Part shown: positions 33,643 to 43,973 of the stretch, one piece after another
How positions within the stretch are numbered: position 1 is the first letter of the stretch
Layout of the letters: every line of letters begins with the position of its first letter
Position numbers and translations under genes: made by a program
Source of the DNA: an uncultured Parabacteroides sp.
Lineage (GTDB): Bacteria > Bacteroidota > Bacteroidia > Bacteroidales > Tannerellaceae
Assembly (NCBI RefSeq): GCF_905196875.1
Contig: NZ_CAJJWO010000009.1
Location: 1-64,000 of the forward strand
Direction: 5' to 3'
DNA length: 64,000 nt
The notes under the pieces: generated by a model
Seen by the model: the letters and a program-made list of their open reading frames with translations, nothing else
Databases searched by the model: none
What the model was told of the DNA's origin: nothing

Positions 33643-34815
33643 ATGAAGTCTGAAACAATATATCAAATCATCCTTTCTGTCTTGGCAGATGAAGCCACTG
33701 ACACAGAACATCGTATACTCACCCAATGGCTTGAGAAATCGGGAGAGAACCGAAAGGAATATACTAAGTTCAAACAATTGTTTCAGATCACATCACTGCA
33801 TCCCAAAGAGACGGAAGTCGACACAGAGCTCGCCTGGCAAATAGTGGGCAGTCAGACTGTTTACAAAAAGAGAACAGTCAAGTTCCCGGTATGGATAAGT
33901 TATGCGGCAATGATCGTAATTATCGTTTCCATCGGTATAAGCCTGTATAACACAGAACCGGCTCAGAATAACCTGAGTCGAATGGAGAAAGTAGACATTA
34001 AAGAGTTTGATGAGCCGACCTTACTCCTTGAAAACGGAGAGAAGATTGCATTAAGCGAAGAGTCTTTTTCAATCGAGCAAGAGCAAGTCACCATTAAAAA
34101 TGATAAAGACAACAAACTCGTTTATGAATCTCAAAAGGAGACCAATAAAAAGACAGTGTTAAAGAATCACCTGGTTATTCCCAAGGGCAGGACATACCAG
34201 TTACATCTTGAAGACGGAAGCCGTATCTGGCTGAATTCCGAGTCGGAACTTATTTATCCGGAACAATTCATCGGAGACAAGCGTGAAGTGACTCTTAGCG
34301 GAGAAGCTTTTTTTGAAGTCGCCCAAAATACGGAAAAACCATTTCTTGTAAAAACAAAAGGCATAGAAATAAAAGTCCTGGGCACCTCATTCAATGTTTC
34401 TTGTTATGGAAAGGACAATACAATCAATACAACGCTTGTAGAGGGCTCCGTATCCATACATACGGAACAGGGAGAGGAACAAACCATTACCCCTTCCGAA
34501 CAATTCACATATAACAAGGATAATCACTCGACGAACATTCAAACAGTGAATACAGAACTTTATACTTCCTGGATAGACGGTAAATACATCTTTAAAGATG
34601 CGCCCCTGGAAGAGATCATCGACAAATTACAACGTTGGTATGAAATCCATCCGAATTATAAAGAAGAAGACCTGAAATACAGACGATTCTCAATAATAAT
34701 AGACAGACAATCGACATTAGACCAAATACTGGAAGTGATCAGTTTCACTTCTGATGTAAAATTAGAGAAAGCAGGAAATAGTATTAACATCAAAAAGCAA
34801 AGGAGGGAAGAATGA
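33643..34815 (+). CDS. FecR-type anti-sigma factor / sigma regulator
   Basis: 390 residues. Cytoplasmic N-terminal part (residues 1-85) that would hold the sigma factor, one membrane span VWISYAAMIVIIVSIGISLY, then the periplasmic FecR domain: VVIPKGRTYQLHLEDGSRIWLNSESELIYPEQF-type core (seen as VIPKGRTYQLHLEDGS and WLNSESELIYPEQF), GEAFFEVAQNTEKPFLVKTKGIEIKVLGTSFNV, and the C-terminal domain SWIDGKYIFKDAPLEEIIDKLQRWY that contacts the receptor's STN domain. Fifty-three bp after the sigma gene. The family assignment is secure. Confidence 0.93.
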   Translation: MKSETIYQIILSVLADEATDTEHRILTQWLEKSGENRKEYTKFKQLFQITSLHPKETEVDTELAWQIVGSQTVYKKRTVKFPVWISYAAMIVIIVSIGISLYNTEPAQNNLSRMEKVDIKEFDEPTLLLENGEKIALSEESFSIEQEQVTIKNDKDNKLVYESQKETNKKTVLKNHLVIPKGRTYQLHLEDGSRIWLNSESELIYPEQFIGDKREVTLSGEAFFEVAQNTEKPFLVKTKGIEIKVLGTSFNVSCYGKDNTINTTLVEGSVSIHTEQGEEQTITPSEQFTYNKDNHSTNIQTVNTELYTSWIDGKYIFKDAPLEEIIDKLQRWYEIHPNYKEEDLKYRRFSIIIDRQSTLDQILEVISFTSDVKLEKAGNSINIKKQRREE

Positions 34816-34844
34816 CGTAAATCACACAATGGAAAAACAGAAGA

Positions 34845-34867
34845 GGTAGTATGGATCAGATACTACC
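34845..34867 (+). other. Hairpin between fecR-type gene and susC
   Basis: GGTAGTAT (34845-34852) and ATACTACC (34860-34867), perfect 8-bp stem with a 7-nt loop and no T-run. It may set differential expression of the receptor genes relative to the regulators. Confidence 0.45.
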
Positions 34868-34921
34868 CCTGCACAGATCAAAAAATTAAAATCATTTGTT
34901 TAACCTGTAAATTACAAATTT

Positions 34922-37900
34922 ATGGAAAAAAGAATATCGGAAGGCTTTTGTAAGACACAAAAAGTCTTAAAACGATTCTTATTTTTAATTTCACTTATTT
35001 GTTCATTATCAACTATTTCGTTAGATATATTTGCTTACGAATCTATATTTGAACAAAACTACACCTTAAGTCTATCATTTAAGAATGCCCGGATGGAGCA
35101 AATACTCGATGCCATATCGAAGCAGTCCGGAATCAAGTTAGCCTATAGTAACGAAGAACTGGCTTCTAATAAAAAAGTATCTGTCAACCTGAAAACGTCC
35201 AATATAGAAGAGGCTTTAAAAGCCGTTCTGGGTAGTGAATATACATTCAGGCAGATTGACGATTATATTGCCATTGCCAAAAAGGCAATAAGTACTAATA
35301 CCCCGGCAGTACCCAGTGTGAATGACGAGCGTTCATGGACAATTCAGGGACAAACCCTTGAACAAAGCGAACCACCACTCCCCCTTCCCGGCGTAAATAT
35401 CTCCATCAAAGGGACTCAGTTGGGTACGATCTCAGACATGGGAGGATATTTCTCTCTCAAAGCTAAAAAGGGAGATATCATTGTCTTCTCATACCTGGGT
35501 TTTAAAAATTACGAATACGTAGTATCCCGTGCAATCAGTAACCTGAGTGTATCCCTGACGGAAGATATCGAATCATTGGAAGAGGTTATCGTTACCGGTT
35601 TCTCGGAAGAAAAGAAACTGAACTCGATATCTTCTATTTCCTCATTGAATGTATCCTCCAACCTGATCAGCAAACCGGTAACTTCCATGTCACAAGCTTT
35701 ACAGGGAGGGATTACCGGCCTTTCCGTTTCACAGGGTTCCGGTTTACCGGGTGCAGATGCAGCAACCATCAAGATCAGAGGTGTTTCATCCTTACAGACC
35801 AATAATGATCCGTTGGTATTGGTAGACGGCGTTCCGATGGATATGAATAACCTCGATCCTAATACGATCGAAAGTGTAACCGTACTGAAAGATGCTGCCG
35901 CAGCTGCCATTTATGGAGCACGTGCAGCAAACGGTGTAATCGTAGTAAAAACCAAACGAGGAACACCCGGTAAAGTAAACGTTTCTTACAACGGATATTA
36001 TGGTATTCAAAAGGCGACATATCTACCGGAGTTCATTGACGGTGCCGGATATATGGAAATGGTAAACGCTGCGAATATAAACATCGGAGGAAACCCGGTT
36101 TATTCACAGGAAGCAATCAACAAAACCAGAGATGGCTCCGACCCTGTAAACTATCCTGATACGGACTGGACTGACTTCCTGTTTAAAAACGGTTCTGTTC
36201 AAAGCCATTCTGTTTCTGTATCCGGTGGTGGTAACCTGGCACGTTTCGCATTAACGGCCAACTATCTGAAAAATGACGGTCTGGTCGAAAACACAAATTC
36301 AGACCGTCTGAATATCCGTGCCAATACTTCCGTCAGCCTGTTGGATAATCTCTCTGTAAACATGGACTTCAACTCATACCGGACAAACAGGGAAAAACCT
36401 TTATTCGATAATGGTGGCGATATTTTTACTTATATCTATTCTACGCCACCTAATACCGTTATCCGCTATCCGATGAAAGAAGGTAACGATATCGTGTATT
36501 ACGGGAACCGCCCGGAACAACGTAATCCGGCCGCCATTCTCGACCGGGGAGGTATTCGTACGAACCTGGAAGACAATATCAGTATCAATATAGCCCCTCG
36601 CTGGGAGGTGATCCCGAAGTTGATCCTCAGAGGACAATATTCGTATCGCATCAGCAGTAGCGCACAACGGGATGAGCGCAAAGCCTATAACTTCTTCGAT
36701 TATAACTCCGAAGCATTTCTTCAAACCTGGGGAGCCTCTTATTCAGCCTCCAAAGACAGGTCCAGCTATTATTATATCGGCGCGACAGCTGAATATACCT
36801 GGGAGAAAAAGAAACACCGCTTATTCGGTATCGGAGGTTACAATCAGGAGTTAACCAACCAAGGGGACTGGGACCGCTGGTCGATGACTTCTATCTTTGC
36901 AAAAGTGAACTATACATTCGACCGTCGCTATCTGCTGGAGGGAACTATCCGTCGTGACGGTTCTTCCCGATTCGGCAAAGGAAATAAATTCGGAGTATTC
37001 CCCTCCATTGCAGCCGGTTGGAACCTACACGAGGAGAATTTTATGAAGTCGTTAAAAAATCAGATCAACGAATTCAAGGTACGAGGTTCATACGGATTAT
37101 TGGGTAATGAGAATATCGGATTATACAAATATCAGACATTGATCGATGCAGGAAACGGGAACGAAACAGTTTTCGGTAATCCGGATATCACCTGGGAAAC
37201 AGTCAATATGTTGAATATCGGAGCTGACATCCGCCTGTTTAGGGACTGGACCATCACTTTCGACTATTACGACAAACTGACCAAAGACATGATCATCATT
37301 CCACCTATTTCTTTCATTGGAGGAATAAGCGCTGCACCGCTGAACTCAGGAGAAGTAAGAAACCGGGGATGGGAATTCGATGTAAATTATGGCAAACAGT
37401 ATAAGACATTCGGATTTAATGTTCATGCCGGTTTATCACAAAATAAAAATAAAATCGAAGCTCTTTTCGGAGCTCCTTACGACAATGGAGACCGTATCCA
37501 TGAGGTTGGCCATGCGTTGAACAGTTATTATGTCTATCCGACAGATGGCCTGCTACAGGAAAGTGACTTTACGAAAGATGCCAATGGAAAATGGATTCCA
37601 AAGGAAGGAGTCACGATCTTTGACGGACAACAGCCCGGAGATATAAAATACAAAGATGTATCCGGTCCCGACGGTACACCGGACGGCAAAATCACAACGG
37701 ACGACCGTGTGATACGTGGAGACGATCAACCGGATCTGAACTATTTTGCCAATCTGTCATTGACTTACAGGAACTGGGATTTTGAAATATTATTCCAGGG
37801 TGTTACCGGTGTAGATGCTTACTATAATGAGCCCTATTCATTCGGCCTGAATGTGTCCGGTGACGGGCAAACACCATTAGCAGTACAAACAGATTACTGG

Positions 37901-38209
37901 ACTCCGGAAAACACAGGTGCACGCTATCCGAGAATGGCTCCGAATTCAACTTACGGCAGCAACTATCACACATCCGATTTCTGGCATTTCAATGCAAGTT
38001 ATTGCCGTGTGAAATATATCCAACTAGGGTATACATTCGATCAACTGGGATTGAAGAAAATAGGTATTTCAAACATCAGGTTATATCTGAATGCGCAAAA
38101 CCCGTTCACCTTTGCAAAAGAAAAACTGACAGACCCGGAAAGCCGTGGACAGAGAGGTTCTTATCCGCTGATAAAGACTTATTCTGCGGGTATCAGCCTG
38201 AATTTCTAA
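34922..38209 (+). CDS. SusC-like TonB-dependent transporter with STN domain
   Basis: 1095 residues. Signal sequence near residues 19-39, STN domain (about 45-115: YTLSLSFKNARMEQILDAIS...SNIEEALKAVLG) used to signal to FecR, a carboxypeptidase-regulatory-like domain (about 130-215: VNISIKGTQLGTISDMGGYFSL), plug domain (ALQGGITGLSV...IKIRGVSSLQTNNDPLVLVDGVPM...AAAAIYGARAANGVIVVKTK) and the 22-strand barrel ending in TYSAGISLNF. With the SusD protein downstream it forms a lidded outer-membrane importer for an oligosaccharide or similar ligand. No enzyme gene accompanies this pair, so the ligand cannot be guessed. Confidence 0.95.
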   Translation: MEKRISEGFCKTQKVLKRFLFLISLICSLSTISLDIFAYESIFEQNYTLSLSFKNARMEQILDAISKQSGIKLAYSNEELASNKKVSVNLKTSNIEEALKAVLGSEYTFRQIDDYIAIAKKAISTNTPAVPSVNDERSWTIQGQTLEQSEPPLPLPGVNISIKGTQLGTISDMGGYFSLKAKKGDIIVFSYLGFKNYEYVVSRAISNLSVSLTEDIESLEEVIVTGFSEEKKLNSISSISSLNVSSNLISKPVTSMSQALQGGITGLSVSQGSGLPGADAATIKIRGVSSLQTNNDPLVLVDGVPMDMNNLDPNTIESVTVLKDAAAAAIYGARAANGVIVVKTKRGTPGKVNVSYNGYYGIQKATYLPEFIDGAGYMEMVNAANINIGGNPVYSQEAINKTRDGSDPVNYPDTDWTDFLFKNGSVQSHSVSVSGGGNLARFALTANYLKNDGLVENTNSDRLNIRANTSVSLLDNLSVNMDFNSYRTNREKPLFDNGGDIFTYIYSTPPNTVIRYPMKEGNDIVYYGNRPEQRNPAAILDRGGIRTNLEDNISINIAPRWEVIPKLILRGQYSYRISSSAQRDERKAYNFFDYNSEAFLQTWGASYSASKDRSSYYYIGATAEYTWEKKKHRLFGIGGYNQELTNQGDWDRWSMTSIFAKVNYTFDRRYLLEGTIRRDGSSRFGKGNKFGVFPSIAAGWNLHEENFMKSLKNQINEFKVRGSYGLLGNENIGLYKYQTLIDAGNGNETVFGNPDITWETVNMLNIGADIRLFRDWTITFDYYDKLTKDMIIIPPISFIGGISAAPLNSGEVRNRGWEFDVNYGKQYKTFGFNVHAGLSQNKNKIEALFGAPYDNGDRIHEVGHALNSYYVYPTDGLLQESDFTKDANGKWIPKEGVTIFDGQQPGDIKYKDVSGPDGTPDGKITTDDRVIRGDDQPDLNYFANLSLTYRNWDFEILFQGVTGVDAYYNEPYSFGLNVSGDGQTPLAVQTDYWTPENTGARYPRMAPNSTYGSNYHTSDFWHFNASYCRVKYIQLGYTFDQLGLKKIGISNIRLYLNAQNPFTFAKEKLTDPESRGQRGSYPLIKTYSAGISLNF

Positions 38210-38233
38210 TTATAAACCTTAAAAACAGAATAT

Positions 38234-39892
38234 ATGAAACTGGATAATCAAATAAGCCCAAAGGTATTCCTGCTTGTGTGTATCTTATTTATATGTAGCA
38301 GTTGTTCCGATTTCCTGACGAAAGACCATCCGACAGGAGTCACCGACGAAGACTTTTGGAAAACAATGAATGAATGCGAAAACGCATTAGGACAATGCAA
38401 ATTATGGGTAAAAGGTGCATACGGAGGTGAAGAACTGGGGCTGGTATTCCTAGAAGGGGCCACCGACAATATGTATTTTCAATCGAACTTTGAACAACGC
38501 ATTGTAAGTATGGGAAACGGCTCACTCGTTCCCCCTACCGATAACAACAGGCCATCCAGCTGGGAAGCGACTTTGGACAGTTGGAAAAACTACTACGTTC
38601 GCATCCGCAGGTGTAACCGTTTCCTCAAGTTTGTCGATAATGCTTATTTTGCAGACGAGAAAGAGAGATTACGTATGAAAGCTGAAGTAAGAGTTTGGAG
38701 AGCCTGGTATCACATACGTCTACTGTGTTGGTACGGGCGCAACGATGGTATACCTATTGTCGACACCGAACTGACTCCGACTGAGATCTATAAGCCCCGT
38801 AATACCGTTGAAGAATGTCTTGACTTCATCAATAAGGAACTGGACATGGTAATCAATTCCAACGACCTTGAATTCCTGTGGGATGAAGGACGCCGCGACC
38901 GTATGTCGATTTCTTCAGCCCTGGCTCTTAAAATGGACGTGAACCTACAATTCAAAAAGTATGATCTGGCCAAAGATGCCGCTAAAAAGCTTATGGATTC
39001 AGGCAAGTTTGAGCTATATTATTCAACTGCAACGGATGACGATCCGGGCAAAAACTATCGTGACCTGTTCCGCTATGTAGGTGAACAGAATAAAGAACGG
39101 ATCATGTTCAAATCTAACGGACTGGATAACATCTGGTTCCGTAACATGGGGACACCGTTAGGAGGACAAGGGGTATCTGCCATCCTAAAATCCTTCGTCG
39201 ACTGTTACGAAACCATAGATGGTAAAACCATTCAATCTTTATCCGCCGAAGAAAAAAACAACTTCGAAAAGAATCCGTTGTATAAGCCGAGAGATCCACG
39301 TTTATACGCAACAGTTTTCTTACCGGGAGACAACACCACTATTTCTAATTATACCTACGAGCCATTCAATGAGAGTGGTAGCGACTATGTTGGAAAGAAT
39401 GGTGCAGTCCGCTCCGGATATATGATGAAGAAGTTCATCGATGAGCAGGATCGTGCCACAGGCAACGGTAGTCTCGATTATCCGCTTTATCGTTATGCAG
39501 AAGTACTGCTCGATTATGTAGAATGTCTGGTTGAATCCGGTGACTGGCAAAATCCGGATGTTGAGAAATACATCAATATGATCCGTCATCGTGCCGGTAT
39601 GCCGAATATGGACAAGAGCGTTTATAATACGCAGGAAAAAGTACGAGAATTATATCGTCGTGAAAGACGTGTGGAACTTTGCTTCGAAGGAAAACGTTAT
39701 GACGATATCCGTCGTTGGGGAATAGGTTCGCAAGTAATGACCGGTCCGATCCAAGGTGCATGGAATCCGAATGATAATGCATTCGTTACGATCGAAAACC
39801 GTAATTGTACATTCCCGAAATACGATTCATGGCCACTTCCTCAGACAGAAGTTACATCGAATCCGAATATCAGCCAACCGACCGGTTGGTAA
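38234..39892 (+). CDS. SusD-like outer-membrane lipoprotein
   Basis: 552 residues. Lipobox ILFICSSC-SDFL near residue 24; SusD/RagB features follow: DFWKTMNECENALGQCK, YVRIRRCNRFLKFVD, KAEVRVWRAWYHIRLLCWYGRNDGIPIVDTEL, and the C-terminal VRELYRRERRVELCFEGKRYDDIRRWG. It is the surface lid that captures substrate for the SusC transporter encoded 24 bp upstream. Followed by a strong bidirectional terminator, so the FecI/FecR-type unit ends here. Confidence 0.95.
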   Translation: MKLDNQISPKVFLLVCILFICSSCSDFLTKDHPTGVTDEDFWKTMNECENALGQCKLWVKGAYGGEELGLVFLEGATDNMYFQSNFEQRIVSMGNGSLVPPTDNNRPSSWEATLDSWKNYYVRIRRCNRFLKFVDNAYFADEKERLRMKAEVRVWRAWYHIRLLCWYGRNDGIPIVDTELTPTEIYKPRNTVEECLDFINKELDMVINSNDLEFLWDEGRRDRMSISSALALKMDVNLQFKKYDLAKDAAKKLMDSGKFELYYSTATDDDPGKNYRDLFRYVGEQNKERIMFKSNGLDNIWFRNMGTPLGGQGVSAILKSFVDCYETIDGKTIQSLSAEEKNNFEKNPLYKPRDPRLYATVFLPGDNTTISNYTYEPFNESGSDYVGKNGAVRSGYMMKKFIDEQDRATGNGSLDYPLYRYAEVLLDYVECLVESGDWQNPDVEKYINMIRHRAGMPNMDKSVYNTQEKVRELYRRERRVELCFEGKRYDDIRRWGIGSQVMTGPIQGAWNPNDNAFVTIENRNCTFPKYDSWPLPQTEVTSNPNISQPTGW

Positions 39893-39900
39893 TAAATACA

Positions 39901-39940
39901 AAAGAGGAAATCTTTTAACTGGATTTCCTCTTTTCCTTTT
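39901..39940. terminator. Bidirectional terminator between susD and the hybrid regulator gene
   Basis: AAAGAGGAAATC (39901-39912) pairs perfectly with GATTTCCTCTTT (39922-39933), 9-nt loop, T-rich on both sides. Separates the two convergent PUL units. Confidence 0.88.
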
Positions 39941-39945
39941 GCTAC

Positions 39946-42900
39946 CTACTTATTCCTATAATCTTTAGGAGATACACCATACTGCTTTAAAAACTCACGA
40001 TAAAAATAAGACTTATTGGAAAAACCGGATTTAAACATAATTTCGGATACGGTAAACTTTGTACTCCGTAATAATTTAGCAGCATATTCCAATCGGATAT
40101 TTCTAATAAACTCACTGGGAGTTTTATCCATTATTTCCTTGAACTTACGATATAAAGTAGCTTTGCTTACTCCGATGAAATCGGCAACAGCAGAAGGGCT
40201 AAGCGCCTCATCATCTATATTTTTATTGATAAAATCAGTTACATTTTGGATAAGAGCCTCGTCTTCCGGATGAAGAATAAATCCGTCTTTAACCTTCAGA
40301 GACGACAGACTTGAATTGAAATAGTCTTTCAAAAGCGCCTGCCTTGACAGCAGATTCTCTATAGTCGATATGATTTGTCGCGGATGGAAAGGCTTTCCTA
40401 TATAGGCATCCGCCCCATGATTATAAGCATTGACCTGATCGCTGACTGATGCTTTCGCCGATATTCCAATAATCGGGATATAGCTTGTCTTTACATCTGA
40501 TTTCAGGTGATCGATCAAAGTGATCCCGTCCATATCAGGCATAACCATATCACTAATAATGATGTCCGGATGATTTTTTTCTATTTCCCTAAGGGCTTCC
40601 AGGCCATTGTTTGCCTCCCGTATAGTATAGTCCGATAAAATATCCCTCAACAAACTCCGGATATTTTTCTCGTCTTCTACGATCAGGACCTTCACTTCCT
40701 TATGAAGTTCCGGCTCTTTTCCCGTTTTTTGCTCTTTTTGTATGACTTCTTCATCAATTATAATAGAAGAACTATCCACAGATAAAGATGGAATACTTAC
40801 CTGGAATTCGACATACTTACCCAATTCGCTATTTACTTTTATTTCTCCTCCCAATAATTCGGTCAGGCTTTTGGTCAGATTCAGACCGATCCCGTTACTG
40901 ACTGAATTATTCAAACGCGGCATATCAAAGATTTTGAACTTATCGAAAATTTCGGCCATCTGCTGTTCGGTTAACCCTTTCCCCGAATTTCGAATAATCA
41001 AATGCAGTCTATTGTTTTGAGTCGCATCCTGAAATACTTCCAACCGGATATATCCATAACCCGGAGTATATTTAAAAGCATTGGATAAAAGATTGAAAAC
41101 AATCTTCTCCAAAGCATTCCGGTCTGAATAGATCTGAGTAGTATCATGTATATCTATCTTGAAATCAATCTTGTTTTCCTTCAGTATATCTACATAATTG
41201 CCGGATACAGACTCTATAAATGACTCGACTTCCATATTTTCCGGATGCAAATCCATATTACCGGACTTAGTCTTACGGAATTCCATAAGTTCACTAATCA
41301 GCTTTTGCATCCGCTCTGCGTTATTTTTTATAATCAACAAATATTTCTCCGTCTCTTTATCCAGTCCCGACTGCTCCAACAAATACTGGACAGGAGTATA
41401 GATCAATGTTAACGGGGTAAAGAATTCATGAGCCACATTGGTAAAGAAATTCAGTCTCGATTCGTAGAACTTTTGTTCATGCTGTTTCTCTATCTGTGCA
41501 ATCAACACCTGGCGGTTTAAGCGGATGCGATTCTTTACCACAGACCTGGTAATGAAGAATAGAATTAAACACAAAACCCCATAGACAACCAAAGCCGGAA
41601 TACTGAACCACCACGGATACCCCATCTTTATAATCAGCTTATAAGTATTGTCACCCCAAACTTTATCGCCATTGGTACTCTTCACTTCAAGCTGATATTT
41701 ACCCGGTGGAAGTTGGGTAAAAACAATATTGGGGTTATTACCTACATAAATCCAGTTATCCGAATGATTTTTCAACCGATAGGCATATTCACAATTATCA
41801 TTATTAATAAAGTCTTTAGCGATAAACGTAAAGGTCACGAACTTCTCCTCATAATTGAGTTTCAAGACATCCTGTTTTATCCTGTCATGGATATTCTGGA
41901 CACTATCGTAAATCTTCAGACTACTGAGAACGAGCGGAGGTGTAAACTCACGTAAATGCATATTTTGCGGATTGAAGTAACTTAATCCACTTACGCCTCC
42001 AAAATATAAAAATCCTCTACTGTCTTTAAAATAAGCACCATCCGAAAATTCATCGTTTTGCAGTCCGTTCCTAAATGTATAATTTTCAATCTTATTATCC
42101 GGGATATTCAGGTTGGATAATCCCTGATTCGTACTAAACCAGATATTCCCGTCATCGCCCTTCAATATACCATGGATTGTCTTGTTGTTCAGCTGTTCAT
42201 TGGCATATTGGAAAAGTTGAAGATCACCAGCCCGATTATCCAGCCTGTTCAACCCATAACTAGTTCCTATCCAGATATTATTCTCATCATATAATAAAGA
42301 CAATACGTCATTATTGGTCAGTAAAATATTCGTATCGATATCTTCCAGTGAACAGATTCCGTTGTTGGGAATATCGATCCGGTTCAATCCGCCACCCCGT
42401 GTACCAAACCATAGAAAACGGTCATCGGGGCTTGAGGTTACAGCATAAACCACATCATTATTCAACGAACTGTTTTTATCGGATGAATTATATTGCCGGA
42501 AGCCATCTACCTTATATACACCATTTTCCTTCGAAATATTCATTTTAATTAATCCATAACCGGAAGTTCCTATCCAGAGCAGCGAGTCGTTATTCGTAAA
42601 ACAAATACTGTAAACGGCTTTAAATGCCGGATACTTATCCGGGACTTTCAGTTTCAATAATCGACCGGTTCCAGCCTCCAGGATATTAATACCCGCCCCT
42701 TCCGTACCGATAAATACATCATCCGATCCGTTCTTCCTCATCGTGTACACAGAATTGGATATCAACCCTCTACTCTCATCCAGAAAATCAGACAGTTGCT
42801 TTGTCTCCGTATTCAGTAATTTTACTCCGCTACCCTTTGTTCCTACCAGTATATTATCATCGACTTCACAGAAACTTCTTACGGGATGGAGCGTGTGAAC

Positions 42901-43896
42901 CGTCCGGAAGATAGAATTATACGAGTACAGTTGTGCTAATCCCTGCCCGTCGGTACCGATCCATAATATATCCTGGCTACCCGGATAAATAGTAAACACA
43001 GATAGCTGCCTGGGCAGTTCATCCAGATATGAATAGGTCTTTCCATCCAGATCATAGACGACACATCCTCCTTCTATAAAACTAATATAAAGCTTCTTAC
43101 CCAATAAGACCGTTTGTGAAACTGAATTACGAATATCCAGTTCTACACGATGAGAAACAGTAAAGTCAGGATTGAGCAGATACAGGATATTCCCCTCGTT
43201 CAAAATGAGGGTGCCGTTCGATCTGAATATCTTATTTACAGGGCCACCCGTGGAGACAGACTGTAAATCCGCCTCTTTCAGCTCACCTTGTATCCAGTTG
43301 TAATTCAAATATTTTACATTTCCATTCTCAAACAAGAATATAATATTTCCGGCATCATCCGTACAATAATCCTTTACCGTACCCGTAAAAGTCGTTTTTA
43401 CCGGATCGAATTCATCTGTCTGTTCATCATAACGAAACAAATATTTCCCCCTGACAAAACAAATGATCTCTTTTCCTCCTATGTTTCCCAGAATAAATGA
43501 TTTTTCCTGATTGGGTATTTTATTATCCGCTTGCAGATAATAGCGGGTTATTTGATGTGTCTTCTTATTCAAGCGGTTTATACCATTATCTGTTGCAATC
43601 CACAAATAATCTTCTTTTTCTATAAGCTGCCTGATAATATTATTACTGATCGAGTTCAGATTACTCTTACTATATCTGAAAGTGAGTATATCTCTCCCAT
43701 TGAACGCATTCAGTCCATCCCATGTTCCTACCCAGATGGTATGCTCATTATCCTCTAAAATACAATTAACCGAATTATTTGTCAACCCGTCTATGTTTGA
43801 AATGTATTTCAAAAGGTTAGAAGCACTGATATTTTCCGGGGAGAAACATGAAACAAAAAGAATGAAACATATTTTTATTACCAGCGAACTTTTCAT
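39946..43896 (-). CDS. Hybrid two-component system regulator (HTCS)
   Basis: 1316 residues fusing sensor kinase and regulator. Signal peptide; two seven-bladed propellers made of repeats such as TIWVGTWDGLNAF, LWIATDNGINRL, IWIGTSYGLNRL; Y_Y_Y domain (YAYRLKNHSDNW...LPPGKYQLEVKS); one membrane span (IPALVVYGVLCLILFFITRSVV); HisKA with the phospho-His in NVAHEFFTPLTL; HATPase (NALEKIVFNLLSNAFKYTP, GIGLNLTKSL); receiver (VLIVEDE, DIIISDMVMPDMDG); and C-terminal AraC helix-turn-helix (SAVADFIGVSKATLYRKFKEI...SGFSNKSYFYREFLKQYGVSP). It senses a periplasmic oligosaccharide and activates the upstream PUL, here 43974-54426. Confidence 0.95.
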   Translation of the reverse strand: MKSSLVIKICFILFVSCFSPENISASNLLKYISNIDGLTNNSVNCILEDNEHTIWVGTWDGLNAFNGRDILTFRYSKSNLNSISNNIIRQLIEKEDYLWIATDNGINRLNKKTHQITRYYLQADNKIPNQEKSFILGNIGGKEIICFVRGKYLFRYDEQTDEFDPVKTTFTGTVKDYCTDDAGNIIFLFENGNVKYLNYNWIQGELKEADLQSVSTGGPVNKIFRSNGTLILNEGNILYLLNPDFTVSHRVELDIRNSVSQTVLLGKKLYISFIEGGCVVYDLDGKTYSYLDELPRQLSVFTIYPGSQDILWIGTDGQGLAQLYSYNSIFRTVHTLHPVRSFCEVDDNILVGTKGSGVKLLNTETKQLSDFLDESRGLISNSVYTMRKNGSDDVFIGTEGAGINILEAGTGRLLKLKVPDKYPAFKAVYSICFTNNDSLLWIGTSGYGLIKMNISKENGVYKVDGFRQYNSSDKNSSLNNDVVYAVTSSPDDRFLWFGTRGGGLNRIDIPNNGICSLEDIDTNILLTNNDVLSLLYDENNIWIGTSYGLNRLDNRAGDLQLFQYANEQLNNKTIHGILKGDDGNIWFSTNQGLSNLNIPDNKIENYTFRNGLQNDEFSDGAYFKDSRGFLYFGGVSGLSYFNPQNMHLREFTPPLVLSSLKIYDSVQNIHDRIKQDVLKLNYEEKFVTFTFIAKDFINNDNCEYAYRLKNHSDNWIYVGNNPNIVFTQLPPGKYQLEVKSTNGDKVWGDNTYKLIIKMGYPWWFSIPALVVYGVLCLILFFITRSVVKNRIRLNRQVLIAQIEKQHEQKFYESRLNFFTNVAHEFFTPLTLIYTPVQYLLEQSGLDKETEKYLLIIKNNAERMQKLISELMEFRKTKSGNMDLHPENMEVESFIESVSGNYVDILKENKIDFKIDIHDTTQIYSDRNALEKIVFNLLSNAFKYTPGYGYIRLEVFQDATQNNRLHLIIRNSGKGLTEQQMAEIFDKFKIFDMPRLNNSVSNGIGLNLTKSLTELLGGEIKVNSELGKYVEFQVSIPSLSVDSSSIIIDEEVIQKEQKTGKEPELHKEVKVLIVEDEKNIRSLLRDILSDYTIREANNGLEALREIEKNHPDIIISDMVMPDMDGITLIDHLKSDVKTSYIPIIGISAKASVSDQVNAYNHGADAYIGKPFHPRQIISTIENLLSRQALLKDYFNSSLSSLKVKDGFILHPEDEALIQNVTDFINKNIDDEALSPSAVADFIGVSKATLYRKFKEIMDKTPSEFIRNIRLEYAAKLLRSTKFTVSEIMFKSGFSNKSYFYREFLKQYGVSPKDYRNK

Positions 43897-43973
43897 GCAA
43901 GTGTATCTTATTTATGGCACTTAGAACAGTGACAAATATAAAGAATATATTTAGAATAAATATGCTAAATACG